Assembly (NCBI RefSeq): GCF_050624435.1
Contig: NC_134543.1
Coordinates: 124,959,475 to 125,023,474, forward strand
Source: Tenrec ecaudatus
Lineage: Eukaryota; Chordata; Mammalia; Afrosoricida; Tenrecidae
Direction of reading: 5' to 3'
Length of the DNA: 64,000 nucleotides
The position numbers were made by a program, and so were the translations under genes. Shown here one piece after another: positions 1 through 13,014 of this stretch (position 1 is the stretch's first letter; each line of letters opens with the position of its first letter). The notes under the pieces are model-generated. The model did no database searches, was not told the DNA's origin, and was given only the letters and a program-made list of their open reading frames with translations.

Positions 1-132
1 GTTTCCAAAACTGTAAATCTTTATGGAAAGAGGCCACCATATCTTTTTTTGCAGAGCAGCCGGTGGGTTCGATCCACCCACCTCTCAGTTCGCAGCCAAG
101 TGTGTAGCCACAGTGCCACCAGGGCTCCTTGG
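1..132 (-). repeat. AfroSINE, antisense, cut by the window edge
   Basis: Starts inside the element (tttccaaaactgtaaatct) and ends with the reversed tRNA-like head, gccaccagggctcct. AfroSINEs are tRNA-derived, Pol III-transcribed SINEs restricted to afrotherian mammals. Confidence 0.8.
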
Positions 133-228
133 AAACCCTGTTGGGCAGGTCTGCTCTGGCCTCGGCCGTCATGAGTTGGAGTTGACTTTGCAGCGATGGG
201 TTTTGTTTTGGTGTGGTTTCCCCCAACT
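128..228 (+). repeat. AfroSINE 3' fragment, sense
   Basis: Carries ccttggaaaccctgt and a degenerate gagttggagttgactttgc followed by gatgggttttgttttgg, the usual sense 3' half. It joins the antisense copy at 1-132 almost directly, giving an inverted pair. Confidence 0.75.
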
Positions 229-282
229 CTTTACAAACCAAAGGCTGGAGGGAGCAATACAATTGGCTGAGAAATGTTACAG

Positions 283-432
283 AAAGACTGCACCTCTAGA
301 AAGAGAATGTTTTGAAAAGGATGAGGACAACATATGTACAGATGTGTTTGACAGATGGATATATGTATAGATTGTGATAAGAGCTGTAAGAGCCCCCAGT
401 AAAATGATTTTTTTTAAAAAAGACTGCATCTC
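283..432 (+). mobile_element. short 5'-truncated L1-like insertion with target duplication
   Basis: A 122-bp body (297-418) ends gagcccccagtaaaatgatt and an A/T tail, the same 3' end as the long L1-like copies. It is flanked by aaagactgcacctc (283-296) and aaagactgcatctc (419-432), a 14-bp duplication with one mismatch. This fits target-primed reverse transcription with early 5' truncation. Confidence 0.75.
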
Positions 433-960
433 ATATCAGAAGAAACCCATGTACAGGACATTTGAAAGGAATTGCTGAATGTTCAAGAAGAGTGTTTGAC
501 CACCAATGATACTCCAGTTACTCTTTTTTTTTTTTTAATCCTTCCTGTAAAAGCCAAACGCTAGTTTGCTGATGCAGGTTGGGTGCCAATCCCTGCCACC
601 CTCCACCCCACCTCACCCCAACCCCCGTCACACTGGCTAACAAGAGGTGATTTCAGCTGAATGAGCAGACAACTTCATCTTACCTCTTCTCCTGAGCAGG
701 CCTTGCCCAGGGGAAGAAATCTCCTCTGATCCAAAACAGACTGGCAAGGATGGCCCCTTTCCCAGCTTGAAAGATAGGAAGACACTGGCGTAGTATCAAG
801 CGCATGACTAAAAAGACAGAACAGAACAAAACAAAGAGACATGATGCATCACATCCAATGTTAGAGGAATCTCGAAATTAGGAGTTTGCTATAGAATGGC
901 CATTCTAAGCGTACTCAGACTCACAGAATGAATACTTGATATTCTTCTTCACCTAGAGTG

Positions 961-1006
961 GACCTGTTCTCTGGTCTAGAGCTGACCTGTTCTCTGGTCT
1001 AGAGCT
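961..1006. repeat. perfect 23-bp tandem duplication
   Basis: The unit starting gacctgttctctggtctag occurs twice head to tail (961-983, 984-1006), followed by a third partial start gacctg. Confidence 0.95.
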
Positions 1007-1806
1007 GACCTGAAACTAGGTTCCTTCTTTTGTTTGGAAACCTGTTCCCACTGAGTCTTTGCAATCTGAGTGCGGGCCTCCAAGGTGGCCTCTGAAAGGC
1101 AGTGTCCTGTTGTCAGTGCCACGCGGTCCACAGACTTGTCACCGTCGTCCCCCTGAAGACACTGGCGTTGGAGCGAGACAGATACTGTTTAGCGTCAGAA
1201 CCCAGCCCCGCCCCTTACGAGCCTGTCAGCGAGCCGGTTGCTTTGCCTCTGTGGGTCTCGTGCCCTGTGTTGGTAAAATGGGCCTTGATGATGGCCACTT
1301 CCAGGGTCCTGTATGCCTGGTGGGCAGCAGATGCACAATAATGGTGGTATCATCATGCTTCTCAGAGAAAGGCCTTTGGGCTCAGGGACTCAGGCTCTGC
1401 TGCAGAGCTGCTGTGATTAGCCGAGTCCAGCCTTTGCTGATACAACGTAAACTGTCACCATTGTCTGTAAAGGCCATGTTCGAGAACTCGGATTTGCCAG
1501 TCGTCATCGACGCTTTCAGAGTTCACAGAGCATTTTGACTTAGTGGCGAGGAAGGAGGGTGTGTGAAGGGGCCGGCACAGTGAGACCTTCTCTTTCTCTT
1601 GTTAAATGTGTTTCCAAGTAACAGTGGAAAGCCGCTGGAGCCATTTCACCTCTTGTGATCGAGCAGCCCCACTGTACACTCGCAGCCTTTGGGAAGCTAA
1701 TGATATGCTTGATCTTTAGTAAGAAACACACGTCTAAAGGGAGTTTGTTTTAATATATACTCTGGAATGTTAGTAGATGAGAAGAAAGTAGGCCTTTCTT
1801 CTGAGG

Positions 1807-2016
1807 CAGCAGTTCTCAACCTGTGGGTCGTGACCCCTTTGGGGGGTCAAACGACTCTCTCACAGAGGTCGCCTAATACATCCTGCATATCAGGTATTTA
1901 CATTACGATTCATAACCGAGCAAAATTACAGTTATGAAGTAGCAACAAAAATAACTTTATGGTTGGGGGTCCCCACAACATGAGGGTCACGGCATTTGGA
2001 AGGTTGAGAACCACTG
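1807..2016. mobile_element. SPIN-like non-autonomous hAT element
   Basis: The left end is cagcagttctcaacctgtgg and the right end ggttgagaaccactg, forming terminal inverted repeats. The interior has gtcgtgacccctttggggg and acattacgattcataac words. Flanks ttctgagg and gtctgagg are an 8-bp target duplication with one mismatch, as expected for hAT. SPIN is the family I recognise from these ends; it spread by horizontal transfer in several tetrapods. Confidence 0.85.
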
Positions 2017-2119
2017 GTCTGAGGTGTCCTCTGGGTGGGCGCAAGCCTTCAGCCTTGTGGTTAGCAGCTGAGCCTGCCGACCACTTGCACCTCCCCGGGA
2101 TCCAGCTCAAGGCTGAACT

Positions 2120-2305
2120 TATAAAACACAAACTCGCGGCCATCAAGTTGATTCCAACTCATACTGACCCAGTAGGACAGAGTAGAACTGCTCTGGGGTT
2201 TCTGAGACTGGAGTGCTTTACGGGAGGAGAAAGCCTGACCTTTCTCCCGTGGAGTAGCTGGTAGTTTAGAACTGCTGACCTTGTGGTTTGCAGGTGCCCC
2301 GTAAT
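2120..2305 (-). repeat. AfroSINE, antisense
   Basis: Contains ggccatcaagttgattccaa, aggacagagtagaactgctc and ctgctgaccttgtggtttgc in order. The tRNA-like end is decayed. Confidence 0.9.
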
Positions 2306-3501
2306 TATTTGTTAAATTAAGTATTGGTATTTTCCCATTCGTTTGTCAATTTGCTACTCATTCCACGTGACGTATGATTGACGGGCCTCCTTGTCGCTGT
2401 AGGATTTGATTGCGTACTCTTGAGCCATCTTTTGTAATGCCATGGCCCAGTGATCTGTCAGTTGAGGAGTGGACTCTGCTCACACGTAGCTGCAGTTTCA
2501 GAAGGGACCCAGGTGGCCCTGTCTGACTGTAGCCTTCTAATCTCACATAGGAAGTTCATATTGGGCTGACTGTTGGGTCCAACGTGGACTTCAGCCTTCA
2601 GGCCTGCAAATATGTATTGCTTATCAGGAGATTAGATGCCAGTTTTCTGGCTGTACATTTCCCCCCTGTGTTTTCCCCCTGGCACTTGAACCTCATGCAA
2701 AGAGCTGCAACCAAAAAGGTTGTGATCTCTTTCTTCCCAGAAAGTTCAACGACATCTTTCATCCTGCTCCTCCCCTGCTGACAGACCTTCCGAAGTTAGA
2801 AATACACAGTCACCCTGCTTCGGGGTTCTTAACCTTGTTGCATCTCTGTTTGCATACTTTCTGACTCAGTGACTCTGCTGTCCAAACTGGGAGAATTCAG
2901 TTGTGACCAACAGATGTGGAACCCTGCCTCTGGCTTGCCCGAGGACACCCTTGAAATGACAGCATGTCTGTAGAATGATCATGGGAGTGGGGGGTTGTGT
3001 TTGTTTTTCCTACTAGTAACTGAGGGTTACAGTGAGGGCGCTACAGAGTACTTTGGGGTCCATCAGAAACAAAGCAGATGGATTTGACATTGTAGGGCAC
3101 CATTTTTCCACCCAAAGGTGGAAAAAAATGTATGTTTGGCGTTTGATAGTATTTTACTTGTTGAGTTTTCCTTTTCTTCAATAGATGACTCACCGAGCCA
3201 CTTTTGTCCTTTATCTAGGTAGGGAATTCATGGGGATCCTCAATGGAGCAGGTTTTAAGGCCCAGTGAGCTCACGTTATTAAAGCATGCACTGTTGCCCT
3301 CTCCTGTTTTACAACTGATTAGATTAACTGGATATGATGAATAAATTATAGCTTGGCAAACGCAGAATTACCTGTGTTAATCAGGGACAGGGGCACCACA
3401 GAGCATCCACACCTGCAGATGGTGCCTTCCTCTTGGGTTGTCTGTGCAGATACCAACGGCCAGCGCCCTGTGAGAGCCGTTTGTTTTGTGTCCATCCCTC
3501 T

Positions 3502-4125
3502 TTTTATATTGTTTTATTAGGAGCTCATACAACTCTTATCACAATCCATGTATACATCCATTGTGTAAAGCACATTTGTACATTCATTGCCCTCATCGTT
3601 CTCAAAACATTTGCTCTCCACCTAAGCCCCTGGCATCAGCTCTTCATTTTCCCCCTCCCTCCCTGTTCCCCCCTCCCTCATGAAACCTTAATAATTTATA
3701 AATTATTATTTTATCATACCTTGCCCTGTCCGATGTCTCCCTTCACCCACTTTTCTGTTGGCCGTCCCCCAGGGAGGAGGTCACATGTAGATCCTTGTAA
3801 CTGGTTCCCCCTTTCCAGCCCACCCTCCCTCCACTCTCCCAGTATCGCCACTCACACCACTGGTCCTGAAGGGACAATCCGCCCTGGATTCCCTGTGTTT
3901 CTGGTTCCTATCTGTACCAGTGTACATCCTCTGGTCTAGCCAGATTTGTAAGGTAGAATTGGGATCATGATAGTGGGGTGGGGGCATTTAGGAACTAGGG
4001 GAAAGTTGTATGTTTCATCGTTGCTGCACTGCACCCTGACTGGCTCTCCTCCTCCCCGAGACCCTTCTGTAAGGGGATGATGTCCAGTGGCCATAAGTGT
4101 GTTGTCCTAATACCTCGTAGTGCTC
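3502..4125 (-). mobile_element. L1-like LINE 3' end, antisense
   Basis: Reads in reverse from aataaaa-type tail through gagctcctaataaaac-like words to the gctgcaccctgac region. The + strand carries the C-rich counterpart of a G-rich tract (about 3650-3685), a hallmark of L1 3' UTRs. The same sequence recurs at 8556, 13290, 22930, 34010 and 47290. The L1 assignment is an inference from the G-rich tract and shared tail. Confidence 0.75.
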
Positions 4126-5229
4126 TTTTTGATCAGCAGCCACCTTCCCTGCCTCCTACACGTTCCCTTTGAGGTGACACCAAGTTAGCTGGAATTGTAC
4201 ACTACAGGGAAAGAAGCCAGTTTGTCCAGGCTAGGTGGTCGGTAATGATTATAGCTGCCAGTTAACACAGAGTTAATGCTCTTTCAGGTCCATGTGTGTG
4301 GATTGGTTGGTTGGTGCCCCTGATACATCATGCCACCCCCACTCCCCACTGAAACAGCATTGACACGGATCATGCAATTCTGGGAGGGCAAACCCCAACA
4401 CAGCATGAATCCAGAAGTTGAAAGCATAATTTTAGTGAGTACTCCAACTGCAGAACGTGTAGTAGTCATTCTCTCCACGCAAGACCCCAGCCCGTGGTCC
4501 TGGGGTCAGTTTTAGAGCTTGTTGACAGCGAGTCGCCTTAAAACCCTGCCAAGAAAGACTCATGCTCGCAGCCTCCGGGATCCTTCCCACGGCTTTCCGC
4601 GATTCGAAAAGGCACCCTATTTTGGAAAAAGCCGGTAACAGAAAGTGTAACGGGAATAATTCTCCTTCTCAAGATTGCGGAAGGGCTGATGGAAATGCTT
4701 CAGATTGTTCCTCGAATACCAAAAGGGTCCTCCTTAGTTAGGCTCCATTTTGAGCTTGATTTTATTAAAAACAGGCTGATAAATACCATTTAAAATAATT
4801 CTTTGTCAATGTTAGAAAAATTGTTATATACGATGAGACCCCCACAAGCCATTAAAATGTCAGTATGGCTTTTTAAAAAGCAATCTCCCAAGGACCCAGG
4901 ATCTGGAAGTTCCCTGTGGCGTATTTGGACAACACACTTATTTTCTGCATTGGATAGAGTCAGTCATTCTTGATGTGCTCAGAGTTTAAGGTGGCCATTG
5001 TCTAGAGGACAAGGAAGACCAAATGTGATAGGTTCTAGCTCTTTCTCCAGAACTGCATCCTAGGTCTGAAATAGAGAGTGGAGAAGATCTTGGATTTATC
5101 AACCCAGTTGCAATATTGTATTTTGTTTTAAAAGCCAAGCCAAAGAAGCGGTAGGGGACAGGATCCTCTATAAAGTTAGGAAAATGATTACTTATTTTGG
5201 GGTGATTGTCTACATAGGTTTAATTTAAA

Positions 5230-5436
5230 AAGCAAAAAACCAACTCACTGCTTTTCGGTCAATTCCAACTCATAAGACTCTACAGGACAGATTCGAACTG
5301 TCCCTTTTTGTGTCTAGCCTAAACTTTTATGGGAGCAGAAGTCTCATTTTGCTCCCCTGGAGTGTCTGGCGGGTTCAAACTGCCGACCTTGGGGTTAACA
5401 GGCTAACATATACTCTACTATGCCACCAGGGCTCTT
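5230..5436 (-). repeat. AfroSINE, antisense
   Basis: Full-length copy, from aaaaaccaactcactgctt to actatgccaccagggctctt. Diverged, for example gattcgaactgtccc in place of the usual agagtagaactgccc. Confidence 0.9.
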
Positions 5437-6129
5437 GGGTGCGTAAGTACATCTGCATAGTTGGTTTGTGGAAGTGCTTTCCTTTCCTAGGTCACAGTGT
5501 TCTCAAATTTACACTTTTGTATCATAGGGGATTTTGTTTACAAATCAGGATGATGTAATTCTGGATGATATAATTTCTGGTAGCAGCTTTTCATTTTCTT
5601 TTAGGAAATTGATATTGTTTGTGCCACATTTGTCTCCTTTTACTTGCACATACTCCATCTGTTTGCTTTAACCCAACTCATTAGCCATCGCTTATTATAA
5701 TTAACCATCTGCCCACTGGCTGCAGGGAGCTGTGAATACAGATTAATTTTACTATACTTTTGTGGCATCGATGTTAGTTTTGATCAAGAAAAGGCTCTTG
5801 CTAATAAGATACCAAGCAATATGAGCTGCCATTCTGATTGTTTCTTATATAATCACACTTGCTTCCCTTTTATCGAGAGAAAAGTCAGTGGGGAAGGGAG
5901 ATGAATGTGAGAGACTGCGAGAGAGAGAGTGTGTCATTTTCCATTTTCTCTCTGCCTCCATTAATTTAATACAGATCCCCCTCCCACCTTGACTATTACT
6001 GATTTGTATTAACCAGATGAGAAAATACTATGGTTTACATTTTGCACCAAGTTAAGTGGAAATCTTTCTACATAAAAGGCCTTGGGAATTTTCCTGGAAA
6101 GCAACGAAATTATAGCCAAATTTTTATTC

Positions 6130-6333
6130 CAGCTGTCTCATTGCCATCAAATTGGTTCTGATTCATAGCGACCCTGTAGGACAGGGTAGAACTGCCCCTG
6201 TGAATTTCCAAGACTGTAACTCTCTCCAGGACCAGAAAGCCTCATTTTTCTCCAGTGGAGTGGCTGGTGGTTTTGCAATGCTAACTTCATGATCAGCAGC
6301 CTAACATGTAATCCACTATGCCACGAAGGCTCC
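6130..6333 (-). repeat. AfroSINE, antisense
   Basis: Clear full-length copy: ttgccatcaaattggttctg, gaccctgtaggacagggtag, atccactatgccacgaaggc. Confidence 0.92.
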
Positions 6334-6572
6334 TATTTCGGTGCTAGTTGCTGTCTGATTTACTACAGGAAGAGCCTCTTGTAAGGGCTCATTCTGGAAG
6401 AAGGAAACGTGGTTTTTGCTTATAATCAGTTGCACCTCGTAGTGCTCTATGTCATTCTCCTGCACGTTGCTAAGAAAGACGAGGCTTTCTGCCCCAAACC
6501 ATGTCTAGCCTTGGATCCCCTCTGTAGGGTGACTGCGAGTGAAAACGCACTTTGTGGCAGTGAGTTTGGTCT

Positions 6573-6778
6573 TGGGGCCGTGGTGGTGTAGCAGGTTCCA
6601 CCTTGGGCTGCCAGTCTCAAGGTCGGCAGTGTTGACCCAGCAGTGGGCAAAGTTCCAAGCCACCCCGAAGGCTCTCTGTTGCTGTAAAGGTTCACGGTCT
6701 CGGAAACCCACAGAGCAGTTCTACGCTGTCCTGTAGGGTCGCTCTGAGTCCGAAACACCTCGATGGCAGTGAGGTGGA
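6573..6778 (+). repeat. AfroSINE, sense
   Basis: Starts ggggccgtggtggtgtagc (decayed A box) and ends gtcctgtagggtcgctctga and ctcgatggcagtgaggt. It lies opposite in orientation to the copy at 6130, giving an inverted SINE pair about 240 bp apart. Confidence 0.88.
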
Positions 6779-6794
6779 TGTACGTGTGGGTAGA

Positions 6795-6856
6795 CTTCGA
6801 AAAGTTGGTGGAAAAATGGAATTGAAAGATCATGGCGTTTTCCCACACTTTTGAAG
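6795..6856. mobile_element. mariner-type MITE (62 bp)
   Basis: Nearly the whole element is an imperfect hairpin: cttcgaaaagttggtgg at the left pairs with ccacacttttgaag at the right. The ends match the terminal repeats of the mariner fossil at 52046-53054, so this is likely a deletion derivative of that or a related mariner. Confidence 0.7.
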
Positions 6857-8555
6857 TGCCCTGGTACACATTTCTTTTTTACTTTCACTTGCCTCTAAGC
6901 GAATGGAAAAAATGATACGCGGTCAATATTTGGGGAAGTTCCAAAGGATCAGATTCACGGCCTTTTTTGGTACATCCTCACAGAGATGTGGTTGTAGTTT
7001 TTTCCAGTGATAATTCTTATGACTTGGCAAGGTGGCTTTCCCTTAGTATTTCCCTTTCTTTCATCATTTCCCAAGCAGCATCTCTTTTGAAACCACGACC
7101 TGGCCCTAAATCGTTGAGTCGCAAGCAAGGAAATCCCAAGTCTATGCAAGTGATAGTGTGACTCAGAGTAATTTGTCTGGTTTTTGTTTTGTTTTTTCCT
7201 TTGTTGCCAAAGCACACCTTCTCCGAAGCAGTGGGTCAGAGCAGTTTGGTCTTTGAGACGTTACTGAATTGAGATGGAGGAAAGAGATGGAAACCTTAGA
7301 GGTTTCAAGGCTCATTCTTCGAGAAGGGTCAAACCCATGCTGGTCCCTTTGTGAGAAGAGCATCCGCTCGCTGAAACGCTCAGAGCTGCACGTCTCCCAC
7401 CCCGCGCAGTTCGACGGCCAGATGGAGTGGAACTTTGAGGAAGTGCTCTGGGGCCACATCTAACCTCCACAAGGAGGAGGAGAGTCCACACCAGCCCAAG
7501 GCCGGTTCCCGTGAGGCCAAGGTCAGGCATGCCTCCACCCTTCAGAGTCTACTCTATTTTGATACCAGTTGCCCCTCCCATGACCCTAATTCTCTGCTGC
7601 TCGATAATCTAGTGCTATGGCCACACAAAATTGACAGGTTTTTATTAAGGACGTTAACAGGTCACAGCAACTCAGGATCAAAAAATATTAAGGATGCAGT
7701 TCTTTTGTCCACAGCAGCATCTTTTCCCAGCCATGCTGGCATGTGTTGCTCTCTGGTCTTCAGCCACGTGGTCCCTTGGCCTCTGCCCTCCTCGGGCACG
7801 TGCCATAAATCTCTGTTTGTGCTGATAAAATGCACAAAGGGCACCTCACTCTGCAAGCCAGAGGCACTCAGCTTTAAAGCTGGTGAATTGGGAGTCCCCG
7901 GGCCCCCGTCCCTCTGAGGTTACTGCGACTGCACACAGGGATTTCAGGTGTGCCTCACCTGGGGTTCTTCTCTCTGCCGATGGGAGAGTCTTGCTTTCGC
8001 TCATTTCCTAGCCAGTGAAATGGCACAGCAGACCTGTGTCCTCATGTTACTCCTCTATCTCCTATATCTGCAGGCCCCACCCAGTTGTTTAGGGAGAATT
8101 ACGACAACTCTGGATAGAAAAGTCACACTAAGTAATTTCACTTTTCCCCCACACTTAAAACACGTTTCTTCCGGAAAGTGTCAGTTTTGCAAAAGAGACT
8201 TGCCGGGCATTCATTTGGCCATTCTGAAATGGCGACTTAAATGCCGGTGACCTCTGCTGGTTCCTTGATCAGAATGGAAATTCTCAATCATTCATAGACA
8301 TGTCTGCACACATATCTGAGGTGTTGCTGCTGCTAGTACACTTACTTTGCTTTTCGGTGTTAGTCCCTTAGCATTTGGGTACTCCCACCTTTTGAAACCT
8401 TTTGCTTGGGATTCAACATGTAATATTTTAGTAGTGATCATTTGAATGGAATCCTTGGTTTTCTTGTCCTGGTATTTCTCAAAAACAAGGGCTAGTTAGA
8501 TTGATATATTTTAATCTATGAAACCTCAGACACAGACATGACTTAATACTATTTT

Positions 8556-9125
8556 AAAAAATTGTTTTATTGGGGGCTCATACAACTCTTATCACAATCC
8601 ATACATCCATCCATTGTGTAAAGCACATTTGTACATTCGTTGCCCTCATCATTCTCAGAACATCTGCTCTCCACTTAAGCCCCTGGTATCAGCTCCCCTT
8701 TTTTCCCTCTCCCTCCCTTCTCCCCCTCCCTCATGAACCCTTGATAATTTATAAATTATTATTTTGTCGTAGCTTGCAACGTCCAATGTCTCCCTTCACC
8801 CACTTTTCTGTTTTCCATCCCACAGGAAGGAGGTTATATGTAGATCCCTGTAATCGGTTCCCCCTTTCTACCCCACCCTCCCTCCACCCTCCTGGTATAG
8901 CCACTCACCACTGGTCCTGAAGGGATTATCCATCCTGGATTCCCTGTGTTTCCAGTTCCTCTCTGTACCAGTGTACATCCTGTGGTCTAGCTAGATTTGT
9001 AAGGTAGACTTGGGATCATGATGGGCGGGGGGAGGGAAGCATTTAGGAACTAGAGGAAAGTTGTATGTTTCATCGTTGCTACACTGCACCCTGACTGACT
9101 CCTCTCCTCCCCTCGACCCTTCCTA
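8556..9125 (-). mobile_element. L1-like LINE 3' end, antisense
   Basis: Begins tttattgggggctcatacaa and runs through atttataaattattatttt, a C-rich tract (8703-8735) and tccctgtgtttccagttcct to ctacactgcaccctgactga. Same family as 3502-4125; truncated at about the same place. Confidence 0.78.
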
Positions 9126-9187
9126 TTTTTTAACTTTTTTGGTTATGCATATATTCATGAATCAAAGAAAAATTAAGAAATATTTCC

Positions 9188-9216
9188 TATAGAAGTATTA
9201 TAGAAATACTTCTATA
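9188..9216. repeat. 11-bp perfect inverted repeat
   Basis: tatagaagtat (9188-9198) and atacttctata (9206-9216) flank a 7-nt loop. AT-rich intronic DNA; no known function. Confidence 0.9.
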
Positions 9217-11654
9217 ACTGTTTAATGATTTCTTTATATGCAGCTGTTTTATATGGAATCCCAGGAAAGGACTTTAATTCAGTAACAGGTAGAAAACTTG
9301 AGAACCATGTTAATATGTGCAGCTTTTTCAATAGGAAGTGGCAATGTATGTCACTGCAGGTTTAGACCGTACATGGGGTTTAATTTACCACTTCCTGGAA
9401 GAACTACAGACTGGAAGAACCAACAACATCTGAAAGTGTCTAATTTGTCCTTTCCTTAGTATGTCAAGTGCCCTTTTTAAGGGCAAGTTACTTTTATAGA
9501 CAACTTTTCAGTGGTTCTTAGGGAACACTCTCCGCTTCCCTCTGCTGGATTTAACAAAATCACTGCAACATATGTGACCACCAGTTATCATGTCAAAGTG
9601 TTATTGAAACAGTCTCTAAATTTAAGGTTTTCATTGTTTTCCTTTTAAGCTTTAGACTTTGGAATTTCCAAGAAAATTCTATCTTAAATTTTAATATAAA
9701 ATCACTCTATTGAGGGCCGGTTTAATGAACATCATGCTGAGTAGTATTAGTCAAGAACACAAATATAATTACTGTATGAGACCACTGCTATTTTAAAAAA
9801 TAACCAAGAAAAGTTTTTCATGCCAAAGAGAAATATTTTAATATGGTTACCACAGGGTGGGGAGGGAAGGAGGGAAAAGAGGAAACAATAAGCTAAGAGG
9901 GTTAATCGATAGTTGTTATCTTTGGTGAAGGGAAAGATAATTTACTACAGGAGGGAGATTGGCGGGGCAGAGCAAACCATTGGGAGGTTTGATAAAGTAG
10001 GGGGGTTTTGAGGTACCTTTTTAGCTGAATATGTATTGATGAAGTGTTTAAAATGATGAATGCAAAAATGATGACATGATATGTAGCCCTCCACATAATT
10101 CACAATTTAAAAAATAAATAAATAGACAGGAAAATGCAAACTGACTCTAAATGTATGCAGCAAAATAATTTGATAAATTTGGTAAAAAAAAGTTCTTTTA
10201 TGAACATGTAGAATATGTGTTTATAAAAGGACAATACTTTAACTTTTCTTTTAATCTAAGTATTAGTTTTTACTTTTATACATTTTCTCTATTTTGAAAA
10301 ATATTTTAAGCTTCAGTTTATGACTCATTCTATTTGTCATTTTTTTCTAATTAGAGATCTCAACAGGTATTTTAAAGTCAGCTACTCCATAATTCCATTA
10401 CTCTCCATGTTTCAAAGTCCACGAAACAAGCATCAACAAAACATGGTTAGCAAAGCAAGTTCCCAAACAGGCGGGATTTACTGTATCTTTATTGTCCTTA
10501 ATAAAAATCAAGAGTAAGGAAATGAAGGCAGCATTTCTTTCAAGTGGATTTCAGGCTTTGGGAAAAAAATTTCCCCCCTTGTTCTATTTCTGGGAGATCT
10601 CTGAAATGTAAATGACAGGCCACAAACCCCTCTTCAGATAGCTCAGATAACAGATGGTGCTTCCAGTGTACTTTGGAAACTTAAGTACATTTTTTCCATT
10701 TGTAAAAGCGCACTGTTAAACTTCTGCTTCTTAAAGTGGGTCAAAGGCGATGGTAACCCATGATTCTGCTCTCTGTTGATGTGCAGCTTCCTGAGCCCAG
10801 CATTGAAGTCCCAGATCACTGTCATTCAGTGGAAGGCTGAATGACCTGCAAGTCTGACTTTTTTGATGGTTTGTTTTACTCATCGTGGCTCCTCCGACTG
10901 CAGTCCAGCTGGACTTTTAAAGAGCTTCAGTGGGTAGCAGGCTTAGAGGCTCTCTGTTGTTTTCCACCCCTGATGTTCCTGGGCCAAGCAGCAGGTCAAG
11001 GTCATAACCCAGAGGGAAGAAAGCTATGTGAGCCCTGATCCGCGGCACCCACAGGGCAGAAATGCCTCAAGCGAGAGCTGATGCTGGAGGTCAGGAGAAT
11101 TGGCTGGCCCTAGAGAGGGGGTGCTAGCTGAAGGCCCTCTCTGTCCTTTCCCACACTCGGTCATATCCTTTTCGCCATTCACAAATCCAAGGCCAAGTTC
11201 CCTTTTCTCTTGAAACCAAAAAGGTTAGTTGCTCATCTAAGTTAACCCACTCTGCTTTAATTTGAAAGGTTGTCGATCTATTCCCTCTCTGTGTTAAAGT
11301 GAGTTCTTATTTGCGCAATGAAAGGTGGCCCAACACTGGGCCTTCCAAGTTCCCTTTCCCTGTTTAGGCTGTAAATTGTGGGTTTGAGCCAAGTTCAGCG
11401 TTTCCTTCCCTCTGTTCTTCAGGCCAAGCCCTTCCCTCCAGCTGCCTCCAGCCACACCACTAGGTTCTGAGAAGCAGCTGAGAAGCAGTTTTCTGGGCAA
11501 GTGCTCACTCTTACTAGAGCTTCCCTTCCAGGCCTCCGCAGGCTCTTGTGCCCCAGGGACCACGCAGAGGCCTTTACTTTCTCTCCTCCCATTAGAATGG
11601 GAAATCAGCACTTCTTTGTCATTCCTACCAAAGTGTTGTTCCCAACATCCCCAA

Positions 11655-11855
11655 ACTCAATGGATGCCATCAAGCCTGTTCTGCCTTTTAGTGACCCGGT
11701 GGGACTGACTGTAACTCCCCCTGTGGGTTTCCGAGACTCTAAATCTTTGCAGGACTAGAAAGTCTCCTCTTTCTCCCTGGGGTGGCTGGTAGTTCCAAAC
11801 TGCCGGCTCTGCGATTAGTAGTCCAACTCATAACCTAGTGTGCCGCCAGAGCGCC
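11655..11855 (-). repeat. AfroSINE, antisense
   Basis: Carries ggatgccatcaagcctgttc, ccctgtgggtttccgagact and ctagtgtgccgccagagcgc. Confidence 0.9.
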
Positions 11856-12241
11856 CTGCTGTCAACCTACTGACCCAAGTGTGTCTTCTTCATTTGAGCT
11901 TGGCCTAGTTAGAAGGCAGGCCCCTTTTCCCAATGGGCTTCCCTGGACCTTCTGCTGGAAATCAGAGCCAGCTCCTTATTACCCCAATCTTCTGATCTGC
12001 CTCCTCACTTCCTGAACTTAATTCCATCTTGCTGTCCCTCCATACCTGGTCACCAAAGGCTTATAGGCCCCCTGTATTAAATAAGGATGGTGGTGTCTAC
12101 TTTTCCCCCAACTAAATCTTCTAAGGTGCTTTCATCTTCAAAATTTGGTTGTATTTGTCTCCAACCATTAATGAGTGAATGCTTCCAAATGTCAGGTTTC
12201 CAGATGGCTAATATCTGCTTTTTTAAAAATTATGAGATATT

Positions 12242-12305
12242 TTAGGTGCTGGTGGCAGAGCTGTTAAGTACTTGGCTGCTAATCAGGTCAGTGGTCAGAA
12301 TTGTG
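12242..12305 (+). repeat. AfroSINE 5' (tRNA-like) fragment, sense
   Basis: ggtgctggtggcagagctgt then ttggctgctaatcaggtcag matches the head of the SINE only; the 3' half is absent. Confidence 0.7.
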
Positions 12306-12798
12306 TAGGGAAAAGAACCCCTGTTCAGATGTGTTTTACACAGGTCCCTTTATGGAGCCGTAAGCAGGACAAGGCAAGGCATGCAGGCGAGGACCCATCA
12401 GCATGAAGCCATGTGGTGTGTGGAATTCATGGCTACTAGAAGCGTGGGAAGCAAAGGCAGTTGCCATGAAATCATGATTGGGGGCTGATCGATTCATCAC
12501 TGTCACAGGCAGGGTTCCCAGGGAATGAGGAAAGGGAGGGGCTATGATTGGGATACATCCAATATCAAAGATTAGAAACATTTACAAGATTGGTTCTGGG
12601 GTCCTCCGACCAGCCAGGGCATGACTCATGACCATGTGGCCCTGGTACCCCAATTTTCATTTAGGGTACTCCCCAGCAAGTCCCCCTACCCTGCAGTTTT
12701 AGAGCTACTGAATTAGAGAAGCAGTTGAAGTCTCCTATGAGCCTCCTCTGAGCCTGTCTCCATTTCTCTCCAGAGGAGTACTTCATTGTGTGAAAGGC

Positions 12799-12862
12799 CT
12801 TCAAAAACTTCATGGAAACCTTAGTGAGCTTTTAGTTTGACTTTTTCCTGGGCTTTTAGAAG
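12799..12862. mobile_element. mariner-type MITE (64 bp)
   Basis: Left end cttcaaaaacttcatggaaa pairs with right end tttttcctgggcttttagaa. Same terminal motif and size as 6795-6856 and as the ends of the longer mariner at 52046. Confidence 0.65.
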
Positions 12863-13014
12863 CCCCCTCCTACTGGGATAGTCACTTATTGATCAGTAGT
12901 TCAGTTGTTGCCAGTGTTTCGCTGGGACCCTTAAAGAGCAGGTGGAATTCTTGTACATGTCTCCTTGGGAAGGCCTGAAGGTTAAATGCCCAACTTTGAT
13001 TTGAATCCCTTTTC

